The translations under genes and the position numbers were made by a program. Positions 21,001 to 26,687 of a DNA stretch of 64,000 bases are shown here, in pieces (positions within the stretch are counted from its first letter, which is position 1; the number at the start of each line of letters is the position of its first letter). The stretch lies in contig JAEZQY010000024.1 of NCBI GenBank assembly GCA_023441055.1, positions 41,908 to 105,907 of the forward strand. The letters are read 5' to 3'. Under the pieces are notes generated by a model. It ran no database searches. It was given only the letters and a program-made list of their open reading frames with translations, and was not told the DNA's origin. The stretch comes from Bacillota bacterium. Its GTDB lineage: Bacteria > Bacillota > Bacilli > Paenibacillales > UBA4045.

Positions 21001-22141
21001 ATGTCGAAATGATGCCTTGACCTGGGGCATGAACATCTGCTTGCTTGTTCGAAGATGGTACTAATTGATGATTCTCGCCTGTCGCTCCGACCGAGACTAC
21101 ACCGGGAAACGAGGCCGGATAGTAACCATCCACGATTTGCCCTTCATTGCCGGCCGCCGCAATAACCAATACATCTTGATCCACTGCATACTGCACCGCA
21201 TCTTCTAATACCTTCGGAACAGAAGTAAATCGTTCTCCGAAACTGAGATTTATCGCTTTTACTCGCTGCCCTTCTGGCCCGCGCCAATCCACTGCAGCCA
21301 CTACTGCTGCATAGATCGTTGACAGCTTCGCTTCCAGCTGTGCATTCAACGCTTTGATAGGCACTACATAGATCGGTTCGGAACCCGAAACGCCGGATGC
21401 GCCGAGCCCATTATTAACTGTCGCAACAATCGTTCCTGCAACATGAGTACCATGACCATGCTCATCCATCACGTCTGTTCGATTCACAGCATCTTCACGC
21501 ACATTGATTCCTGCTGTTAATCTCCCCTGTAAGTCCTCATGGGCAGCATCAACCCCCGAGTCAATCACAGCAACATAAACAGGCTCAGCAATCTGCCCAG
21601 TTCTTAGACGATGTGATGCTAGGCGCTGCCATGCTGAACCGGCTTCTACCGTTACTAATCCCCATTCATTCATCACCTCTGGGTCATCAATTAAACCATT
21701 AGCCGTAACAACCTGATTCGGTTCCGCAAACAGCACTTGGGGATGTTTGGATAACTCAGCCTGTACAAATTGAAATTCTGCCAGCTTAGAAAACGCAACT
21801 ACATACATATGGTTATGTAACATGTGAACAGTGGTTGGTTCATACGATTGCAGTAACGTAATTTCATCCTGTACACTAAGCCCATCTTGAAGCTTAACTA
21901 CCATTTCACCTATCGATTCATCTGTAGATTCATTGACATCAACTTCTTCCGATGCCCATTGAACGGGGATTTGCTCAGATCGGCGTTCAGCAGGTACAGT
22001 TACAATGCCGCTATTAACCTCACTTCCCGTATCGTAACCAGATAAGGCCTGAACCGACGCTCCTCCCAATCCGGGTAAACTACCGCTCAAAAACATTGCT
22101 GCTACCATTAGCCAAATGATCCATTTCCTCATTCGTATCAT
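12056..22141 (-). CDS. Giant SLH-anchored subtilase (S8) with FN3 and propeller modules
   Basis: 3361 residues. Signal peptide 1-32; a propeptide-like region near 75-145; peptidase S8 domain about 165-455 with Asp194 (AVIDSGVD), His230 (HGTHVAG), Asn332 (AAAGNEG) and Ser393 (GTSQATGFV). The serine motif departs from the usual GTSMATPHV. Then two FN3 domains (about 490-670), a PD40/TolB-like propeller (about 690-1105, repeated ISADGRYV), two more FN3, Cna-B or carboxypeptidase-regulatory-like beta domains, an FN3 near 2315-2395, a charged helical insert (about 2400-2560), a DUF5011-type Ig domain (about 2830-2910), a Pro-rich linker, a ZU5-like segment and three C-terminal SLH domains (about 3165-3361) that should bind secondary cell-wall polymer. 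GAGGAG lies ten bases before the start. It is likely a cell-surface protease; the substrate is unknown. It follows its putative regulators and carries a matching operator. Confidence 0.92.
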   Translation of the reverse strand: MIRMRKWIIWLMVAAMFLSGSLPGLGGASVQALSGYDTGSEVNSGIVTVPAERRSEQIPVQWASEEVDVNESTDESIGEMVVKLQDGLSVQDEITLLQSYEPTTVHMLHNHMYVVAFSKLAEFQFVQAELSKHPQVLFAEPNQVVTANGLIDDPEVMNEWGLVTVEAGSAWQRLASHRLRTGQIAEPVYVAVIDSGVDAAHEDLQGRLTAGINVREDAVNRTDVMDEHGHGTHVAGTIVATVNNGLGASGVSGSEPIYVVPIKALNAQLEAKLSTIYAAVVAAVDWRGPEGQRVKAINLSFGERFTSVPKVLEDAVQYAVDQDVLVIAAAGNEGQIVDGYYPASFPGVVSVGATGENHQLVPSSNKQADVHAPGQGIISTWPGNRYLSYTGTSQATGFVTAAAALLWSANPQLSVAEVKASLIQGQVARACDSGESTPTSECLVLSVDKALAAANIYGNDPIDQSADIAGGLSTFETGFGLMGGTGEFAYVAVVGIRPNQVELDWELSTFDVERYELFANGSKVGEVGGSKSFSIVAGLTEMTAYEFRVEAINSLGDRAISDTVTATTTQLMEATGNLQAEPSPYAVYLTWDEHAGVKALYPGVAIYYNIFRDGIKINTSHNSSTRFWDTNNNNYLIPNHNYSYKVVAVDFTGVELSEYSSPVQVTTSVAGLGITTKRLDRPIDQENPTPFATGATKPALTADGRYIVFHSKGGTKVTEEFVVPDHAVNQIYRLDQITSELTLISFQHDNAEMGKNADDYDAIPPSISADGQRIVFTSIANNLVPGDTNGKRDIFLYDGRQTPSRITRINLIEGGTNGGEAAEGIEAVDVAGHPVISADGNTVYFATKVKLLPGEHSTNYRALYAYEIDAMGRGSLSMTHDGQYRTVPSVLHGHAGFPSVSADGSTITFTITNSSSEQPQIYALDLLSDHAVLQHISNGHTTNSNNSHPGISADGRYVVYVNTATEYGVEKGRKVYVYDRTADERETISRHFYSGETLATNDKDVRPVISADGRYVAYASKVTDIVPQYTGSALTSQVYVYDRTKKKTYLASQSSSGVAGADDSSIPSLGMGAEGMRIAYEAYSHDLVSGYNGYHRQIYITTLLSTVLEASAPTWPSGSLLTAGNIGSGQMTLHWTPAEIQSGSISKYIIYDEADGSFVTEVGGGIHSTTITGLAPDQSYKFKVEARSEMGLETSDGPSVEATTALAQTGEALLVAELLPNGNSVRLTWEANATQTDVAKYEIKRRSDSGGWETIHITSDASNLSYDDRGLVLSTSYDYQVFAVLTSNDAIQHSIITSVTTAGLDIDAFAWHIAHYSKVRNMAPFGEDLNLTLKSRSGLSVSEAILSYKAYESGNLADKIAVIPLTETPAQSGTYTGGFPIIEGVSELTALTMKIGDASGNPLEANIPDFPVGILGGLEVDYDLTSYSDANLPTGLKVQLYSAQNAAVYTLPILNKEGKVPFHHVIPGTDYKVTLFQDGRIVHVIEDVVINSGVRSIASIPTIKLLSAFAVRVVNEQDQPLPSEKVTLSHSDGKLIGAAMTNAQGIAHAFGNQKLPTGTVVQVRIASDKQYQVSTKSIQVPITHETIDIKREVKMSFSGIIRGVLKDQHGVPIPNFSFALDKVDSFLSSTSSVRTNDHGEFSREIPEGIYKVIQPLNYVLVGADKQLTEIDVLEGQPVEINIVRKETSEYRLNLTLNTKYEGSDWETVDLHSPRNNDYFKNKNRNETHPVLHVLYYDKFRAVKGDVIKACIDGANVDLPGECKTVVAGDNSELNISFALESAERLVTGNIKDEIGYNWEAIVFKKLESGQRGNHVTSSIFKTPSIKLALTEPGTYIMQLYRRQSSRAAVKEIEFTIPASGILDLGTIELTQGNVFAGRLGNDAWIIDRGAALGTTATVRAMYRNGEPGFFASNAKMVVGLPEGLTLVPNSIVLNGVSVASDSVYGNSLILGDLRPDESGVVQFQVRLPAAMSAGDRSWNIPINMEFSGRKETIAVVDLNLQPVTLEVPERIGALTFTVSGRAPIGSYIDVYSEGEWLIGSVATEGGYWSSEITLPHKKDEYWYSIYAIASMENKDWMSDEALTLFEADQPRLMQMTLNQLTSQTHVGTKITVNTDGNMPVFPYVTILGKPMYVELKFNKPLQISNVVVRVDGLGEAPAIWRASDGIYVAELLLDRDVIRELGFIYVDYDVEGELSALSIGASVVPLDEADWAEEELKWNVDRDNDTVSAAAEAPSGQVEIEERFKVSLPKANNFEGNSVHRFITDSDSPLGSVYTSGSINGENIRLYGRVTLSMDRFSAQDQSVPYWTAGASLNTTAMTANSVELTWTPAMDEFWLQKYRIYQDGQLIATLPGNKTTMTVGNLTPGTSYNFEVEALDASGHVTSNKLVLPIEAGDMSAVMTKQEINQFAVKRAQVLATNEYIIRGANVKHFDTALDAYGKIKSVKDGTDIATNDDDEKKKKRLDDRLDEMDACRGIPPDAKKHMEDMVENVKKQYDIKAFAEAYSIGVGILGMVSGTAPVTGFILDLAMGDFIKDLKKKADKSAKELEELMDSWLSMDEAKCENDDDDDKKCPPGFDCRKKSGLPSRMSSPAAAPKWIYDPSGYVFEAVEDNRIAGVKTTIMYRPKTEQGELPAPWEFWNAEWYGQQNPMMTNSEGRYGWDVPPGMWQVIYEKDGYEPAYSEELEVLPPHFDVNEGLRSLSGPEIAYVDAIEGLGYIDLTFNKYVKVASITGHPTIDPSIALYGTDGDEPVLVETEITVLSEDIRLGAVGSGADGQELTLRARITLPGNRTLQFGDGYQLIVKAPLASYADRFMAEPYEAALEIKPKDTTPPVITMLGDGQIHLTIGEGYLESGAQAYDDRDGDLTNILEIGGDFVNIQQAGIYYVTYKVTDRVGNEGTATRKVTVNPLPVNATASVFGKQEVFAHNADRHAMLTLYHQTGAVVSTHVLQNNKRAHSFAVPAGDGYYVTQTVNGVESAISNKVDIKAGSIDPVVPEPVDPVDSTNPAGPIGPNVPEDSVSPTGPDAGYPIDATLDQTIVVDEGRLILHIPAGAIGGNVHKIQVHVETADGTPYPQTQGYTSLNSPAQISFTNEDEGGNITAITELLKPIQVTVKLDGTQASLANPGKIAAFILEQGSWRYVHGAFDSETNQYVVYLEQSGIIAVMLTNKTFSDIAGHWAQEIIEVMGGRGIVAGRSNNNFDPEAPITRAEYVALLTRVLHMNGLPEGTSAFTDVAKGDWYHGVIAAALSEQLVAGISETQFGPNLNITREQIAVLLQRAYAKVLASPRKPVSGVFNSTLASYVDGDQVSDWAQDGMSFTIRHGIIQGRSKDTIAPKAMASRAEAVVMLQRFMDVMWDEMNK

Positions 22142-22210
22142 TTACATTCGTCTCCTCGAATTGAATTGTGCCAGACACAGATTTAGTTCGCTGTACATAC
22201 TCTACTATCC

Positions 22211-22231
22211 CAAGGTTAAGAATAGGTAAAG
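22211..22231 (-). promoter_or_regulatory. Putative OmpR-family operator, copy 1
   Basis: The minus strand reads CTTTACCTATT then CTTAACCTTG, two half-sites 11 bp apart, 70-90 bases before the giant gene. It is almost identical to the element at 11946-11966. The adjacent OmpR-type regulator is the natural candidate to bind both. Confidence 0.6.
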
Positions 22232-22235
22232 AAAC

Positions 22236-22257
22236 AAAAAGAGGGGCTAAAGCCCCC
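22236..22257 (-). terminator. Terminator of the two-component operon
   Basis: On the minus strand GGGGCTTTAGCCCC is followed by TCTTTTTG. It lies between the response-regulator stop and the operator of the giant gene, so the two transcription units are separate. Confidence 0.75.
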
Positions 22258-22284
22258 CATCGCATGCCAATTCGACTATTCCTC

Positions 22285-23004
22285 CTATTGCTGCTGGACG
22301 TTATCTTCTAACGGTATGAATATATAACCAAACCCGCGAACGGTACGGATATACTTCGGATTAGTTGGATCAGATTCTAGCTTGCGTCGCAGATTACTGA
22401 TATGCACTTTCACCGTTTCAATATTACCCGTTGACTCTAAGCCCCATATACGATCATATAATTGTTCCGCACTCAACACTTGATTGGGGTGTTGAACAAA
22501 CAACAATAGCAACTCCGCTTCTTTCACCGATAGGTCCAGCGTTTCCCTACGGATCTTAAACTGATAACTGTTGAGATCAACTTCTAATTCTCTATACTTT
22601 AATATCCCGCTCGTCTGTTTCGTATTAGACTCGTTCTGCCGATAACGACGTAAGTTGGCCTCAATACGTGCCTTTAGTTCGCTAAAATCAAATGGTTTCG
22701 TAATATAATCGTCCCCGCCAAGCTCAAAGCATTTTAATTTATCCGAAATTCCTATGCGGCTGCTTAAATAAATGATCGGCAGCGTATGCTTGGCCCGCAC
22801 TCGGCGGCACAGTTCAAAACCATTCATGCGCGGCATCTCAATATCAATTAAAATGAGCTGCGGTGTGTTGTTTTCCATCATTTGCAATGCTTCCATTCCG
22901 TCCCCGGCAGTCAACGTGCGATACCCATGTTTCTCCAAGTACAATTGAATCAGCTCTCGAATCCCAACTTCATCCTCTACAATCATAATCAGCTTTCCAG
23001 TCAT
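22285..23004 (-). CDS. OmpR/PhoB-family response regulator
   Basis: 239 residues. Receiver domain with MIVEDE, the phospho-acceptor Asp54 (LILIDIEMPRMNG) and Lys in DYITKPFD. The C-terminal winged helix (Trans_reg_C) shows LSVKEAELLLLFVQHPNQVL and VRGFGYIF. Its ATG overlaps the stop of the hybrid kinase as TAATG, so the pair is translationally coupled. OmpR-type regulators bind direct repeats about 11 bp apart, which matches the elements at 22211 and 11946; control of the giant subtilase and the lipoprotein operon is the inference. Confidence 0.93.
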   Translation of the reverse strand: MTGKLIMIVEDEVGIRELIQLYLEKHGYRTLTAGDGMEALQMMENNTPQLILIDIEMPRMNGFELCRRVRAKHTLPIIYLSSRIGISDKLKCFELGGDDYITKPFDFSELKARIEANLRRYRQNESNTKQTSGILKYRELEVDLNSYQFKIRRETLDLSVKEAELLLLFVQHPNQVLSAEQLYDRIWGLESTGNIETVKVHISNLRRKLESDPTNPKYIRTVRGFGYIFIPLEDNVQQQ

Positions 23005-26000
23005 TACTTCCTTCCTTTCCAGATCGGCAGGGCAACATAAAAGGAACTTCCCTCGTTCACTTTACTCTTCACCCACACCCGACCTTGATGATGATGCACA
23101 ATTTCCTTCACAATCGCCAGACCCAGTCCCGAACCGCTAATCATCGGTTTAGTATCAATTGATTCGGATTCAACACGGTAGAACCTTTCAAACAAATTAG
23201 GGATTTCTTCTTGTTCTATCCCACATCCATTGTCTTTAATGATGACGATCACCTCGTCATTCCCAACGCAAACCTCTAGTCCAATTTCACCTTCATCGGG
23301 TGTTGTATATTTCAACGCATTCCAAACCAAGTTTGAAAAAACTTGCGTCATCCGCCCCATGTCAATACGACAACTATATTCCCTCCACTGATTTCCAACA
23401 TCATCTATCAGCGGGGAAACAAGCCGTCTCTCCCCCTGAATCGCATCCTGCTCACATTGATGAACAACATTTCTCAGCCACTGTTCCAGATTCATCTCTT
23501 TCAAATCTAAACTTAGTTGGCCTGCTTCCAATTTAGATAAATCGAATAAATCCTGCGTCAGGCGTTCCAGTACTTTTATCCGTTCCGATACCAGTGTTAC
23601 ATAACGCGTATTATCCGCAGCAATAATCCCTTCTTGAACGGCTTGCACATAATTTTGAATCAGCGTGATCGGTGTGCCGAGCTCATGAGAAATATTGGCT
23701 AGCAAACGACGACGAGTCTCCGTCATACTGACCAATTTCTCATTCACCAACGTCAAACTCTGATTCGCCTCTGCCAGCTCGTGCGTCCGTTCTGCTACTT
23801 TTTCCTCCAGCGACTGATTGATTTGGAGCAATGCCAGATTCACCTGGCGCAGTTGCAGCAATGTTTCCACACGCGCCAACAATTCCTTGCGATCACACGG
23901 TTTCGTCAAATAATCATTTGCCCCCACTTCAAATGCGGTCACCATATCCTGCACCTGGTTTTTTGCCGTCAGCATAAGGATTGGCAGATCCGAAAGCGAG
24001 CGCTGTTTACGCAGACGCCGGCACACTTCATAACCAGACATGTTCGGCATCATAATATCAAGGATTAGTAAATCAACCGGCTCTTTATCGACATGAGCAA
24101 TGACCGACTGTCCATCTCCTACACTCACAACCTCATAACCTTCCAAGGCCAATTGATTCGTTAATACTTGCAGATTGATGGGTTCATCATCTGCAATCAA
24201 TATTTTCACCTGTTTCTTCTCTGTACCCTTTACCGATGTTGCTATTGGGCTTATTTCGCGATGTTCAGGCAACATAACTTGAACAGATGCAGCTGATTGC
24301 GCTATAGTCATTATTGTCTCATCACTAATGGGTAAGGTGAAGCTGAATCTAGAACCTTTGCCTGGCTCTGACTCTACTTTGATTTCACCATCATGCAATT
24401 CGATTAACTTTTTTGTAATATTAAGCCCAATTCCAGTGCCTGTTGTTTCCCTGTCCGCGCCAGAACTCACTTGATGGAAAGGTTCAAAGATCGATAAAAG
24501 CTCATCTGGCGGGATACCTTTCCCCGTGTCTTGTACACTAATTTCAATTTGGTCAGCTTGCATCCTTGCAGATACCGTAATTTGCCCTCTAGCTGTATAT
24601 TTAATCGCATTACCTACGAGATTAAATAAAATTTGCTGTACCCGATTTTCATCTGCATAAACGGCTGAAAGCCCTGATCTCACTTGATTCCGTAACACAA
24701 TAGGCTTGTTTCCCACCAATGGTCCACAGATCGTTAGAACAACACTAACTAACTCATTCAAATGAATGGGCGCTCGCTTTAATCTCAATTCATCATTTTT
24801 CAATTTAGAAAAATCTAATATATCATTAATGAGGTCGGATAGCCTTTTGCCGCTCGTAACAATCATCGATAAATGAGCTTGAACGTGACTGGATATTTCC
24901 CCCGCTGCTCCATCCCGCAGTGTCTCAGCAATCCCGATAATACCATTGAGCGGTGTACGTAATTCATGAGAGGTATTGGTTAAAAATTCGTCCTTTAGCT
25001 TATCCGTTCGTCTCAGACTTTCTAAAGCTAACATCTGACTTTTTTGCGATTCTTGTACGGCGGTTTCTTTCTCCTCTCTCATCATATTAAAGCGATCCCC
25101 TAGGGCAAACGATAATAATACCATCTCAAGCAATGTTGATCCTTGCCAAGCATATTTGGTAAACCCTGTTAATGGAATCAAGCCCGTATCTACTAAGAGG
25201 GAAATGACAACACCTAAAGCGAATGCACTCCAAGCCAATAAATAGTAACGTGCTGGGCGATAACCCCTACGAAAAGAAACAAAAGCAGCATAAATTAACA
25301 ATCCGATCGTCAGTAATATAGTGCCAATAGCGAAATAAATCACGTACGAATTAAAATATGACCATAGCATCGACTGCACATAAAATAAAATCTCTTGAAG
25401 ACGCACAGCAAGAACGATAAAAATCAGAACAAAAATGACCTTCAATATTTTATCGACTCGGGGAACATGTCTCTTTGTTTCTAAAAAACTAATTGCAAAT
25501 AATATGCCGCCAGCGTTGCTAAGCATCATAAAATTGCTTACCGAGCGGCCAGCCCACAAAAAATGATCTGGCCAAAGAAATTGGAAAGCTAAACCCGTGT
25601 CAGATAAAAATAAACATGTGTTCAGAAAAACAAATAAAACGTAATATAGATAACTGCGGCCACCTACTGAAAAATAAAGAAACAAATTATATAAAGCCAT
25701 AACAACGGAGATGCCAAATACGATTCCAAACAACGCATACTCTACTTGTGATTTGCTGCTATGAACAGTAGGCTGCCATATCGTTAAGGGAATCTGAACC
25801 GAACTCCCTGAGTGCACTCGAAGGTAAAGGGTCTGCGCCTCTTCTGTCTGCAATGAAACTTGGTACACAAAATTACGGTGATTAATATCTCTGTTCTTAA
25901 AGGGTAGTGTATTTCCGGCAGTTCTCCCCTGCCATTCCTCGTTCTGTTGATCCATTTGAAAAAGTTCCAGTTGGTTAATTTTTGGCGAATCCAGCTCTAA

Positions 26001-26330
26001 TAGCCAATTTTCAAATGTCGATCGGTTATTAATTTGAATCCGCACCCAATAATTAGACAAGGAATAACCCAGATTAGGTCTACCATTGTCCACATATTTT
26101 TTGAATTGTTGGGAATATGGTTCGTTACTTATATCATCAATAGTCAAAGTGCGGGATTTATCCTCTAATATTTCAATATATGAATCCAAGATCTTTTTTT
26201 CAGTCGAATCATAAAGCACAGCTGTCTCCTGATTTGATGCGGCTATTAGCGTATTTCCAAACAATAGAGGGGCTAGTAGAAATATGAGCAAAAACAAACT
26301 TGCCAGCTGAACTTTCTTTCCTTTTTCCAT
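23004..26330 (-). CDS. Hybrid sensor kinase with 7TMR-DISM input and two kinase modules
   Basis: 1108 residues. Signal segment, then a 7TMR-DISMED2-like extracellular beta domain (about 35-175), seven membrane segments of the 7TMR-DISM type (about 200-400), HisKA with His455 (NTSHELRTPLNG), HATPase_c with NLVGNAIKYT and GTGIGLNI, a receiver with Asp758 (LLILDIMMPNMSG), a coiled coil, then a second HisKA with His882 (NISHELGTPITL) and a second HATPase_c (SGSGLGLAIV). Two complete kinase modules around one receiver in one protein is unusual. The last base of its stop is the first base of the regulator start. It probably senses an extracellular carbohydrate or envelope signal. Confidence 0.92.
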   Translation of the reverse strand: MEKGKKVQLASLFLLIFLLAPLLFGNTLIAASNQETAVLYDSTEKKILDSYIEILEDKSRTLTIDDISNEPYSQQFKKYVDNGRPNLGYSLSNYWVRIQINNRSTFENWLLELDSPKINQLELFQMDQQNEEWQGRTAGNTLPFKNRDINHRNFVYQVSLQTEEAQTLYLRVHSGSSVQIPLTIWQPTVHSSKSQVEYALFGIVFGISVVMALYNLFLYFSVGGRSYLYYVLFVFLNTCLFLSDTGLAFQFLWPDHFLWAGRSVSNFMMLSNAGGILFAISFLETKRHVPRVDKILKVIFVLIFIVLAVRLQEILFYVQSMLWSYFNSYVIYFAIGTILLTIGLLIYAAFVSFRRGYRPARYYLLAWSAFALGVVISLLVDTGLIPLTGFTKYAWQGSTLLEMVLLSFALGDRFNMMREEKETAVQESQKSQMLALESLRRTDKLKDEFLTNTSHELRTPLNGIIGIAETLRDGAAGEISSHVQAHLSMIVTSGKRLSDLINDILDFSKLKNDELRLKRAPIHLNELVSVVLTICGPLVGNKPIVLRNQVRSGLSAVYADENRVQQILFNLVGNAIKYTARGQITVSARMQADQIEISVQDTGKGIPPDELLSIFEPFHQVSSGADRETTGTGIGLNITKKLIELHDGEIKVESEPGKGSRFSFTLPISDETIMTIAQSAASVQVMLPEHREISPIATSVKGTEKKQVKILIADDEPINLQVLTNQLALEGYEVVSVGDGQSVIAHVDKEPVDLLILDIMMPNMSGYEVCRRLRKQRSLSDLPILMLTAKNQVQDMVTAFEVGANDYLTKPCDRKELLARVETLLQLRQVNLALLQINQSLEEKVAERTHELAEANQSLTLVNEKLVSMTETRRRLLANISHELGTPITLIQNYVQAVQEGIIAADNTRYVTLVSERIKVLERLTQDLFDLSKLEAGQLSLDLKEMNLEQWLRNVVHQCEQDAIQGERRLVSPLIDDVGNQWREYSCRIDMGRMTQVFSNLVWNALKYTTPDEGEIGLEVCVGNDEVIVIIKDNGCGIEQEEIPNLFERFYRVESESIDTKPMISGSGLGLAIVKEIVHHHQGRVWVKSKVNEGSSFYVALPIWKGRK

Positions 26331-26415
26331 GTTCTTTCCTACCCCCTTGTACGAGCATGGTTCTGATCATTTAAGTCTTTTTTTCTATCAAGATAACTCC
26401 TTACAATTCAACATA

Positions 26416-26451
26416 TTGTTAAATCTGTTGCATATGCAACAGATTTAACAA
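26416..26451. repeat. 36-bp perfect palindrome
   Basis: Two 18-base arms meet at 26433/26434 (TTGTTAAATCTGTTGCAT and its exact complement) with no spacer. It lies in the 357-base gap between the hybrid kinase (minus) and the neopullulanase gene (plus), about 85 bases before the kinase start. No T-run follows. A large operator or a cruciform-forming site is possible. Confidence 0.8.
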
Positions 26452-26552
26452 ACCATTGGTATGAACGCTGCTCGATACAAACTATACTTTAATTATAGAG
26501 CAAGCCAAAATGTTTTCAAACATCGAAACATATTACTAGGAGGAAATGTTAG

Positions 26553-26581
26553 TTGCATATCAGATGCCCATTCGCTATAAT
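26553..26581 (+). promoter_or_regulatory. Sigma-A promoter for the neopullulanase gene
   Basis: TTGCAT at 26553-26558, a 17-base spacer and TATAAT at 26576-26581. Transcription would start near 26588, placing the conserved leader and hairpin at the 5' end of the mRNA. A palindromic TGTTTTCAAACA lies about 45 bases upstream. Confidence 0.7.
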
Positions 26582-26594
26582 CAATTTATAGTTT

Positions 26595-26676
26595 GAAGGC
26601 CATGTTACCAATAGGGTACAACCTCGAAGATCATTGTCGAGGTTGTGCCCTTTTTTTATTTTACTATAACAATTAG
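26595..26676 (+). promoter_or_regulatory. Conserved mdx leader with terminator-like hairpin (attenuator candidate)
   Basis: The leader begins GAAGGCCATGTTACC (26595-26609). A 14-bp stem follows (26614-26627 with 26637-26650, one G-U pair), a nine-base loop and seven T residues. It lies between the promoter and the SD, so it would stop transcription before the gene unless relieved. An open frame from 26602 encodes 24 residues starting MLPIGYNL and ends at 26676, at the SD. The same block and hairpin occur on the minus strand before mdxE (32040-32103). Confidence 0.65.
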
Positions 26677-26687
26677 GAGGAATTTTC

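Noticed and set aside
26542..26592. Short frames near AGGAGG at 26539 (ATG at 26547 or TTG at 26553) as a leader peptide
   Set aside because: They overlap the -35 to -10 of the likely promoter, so they would not be transcribed from it.
26660..26671. TATAAC just before the neopullulanase SD as a promoter
   Set aside because: The start point would fall in the SD; the TTGCAT-17-TATAAT promoter at 26553 fits better.
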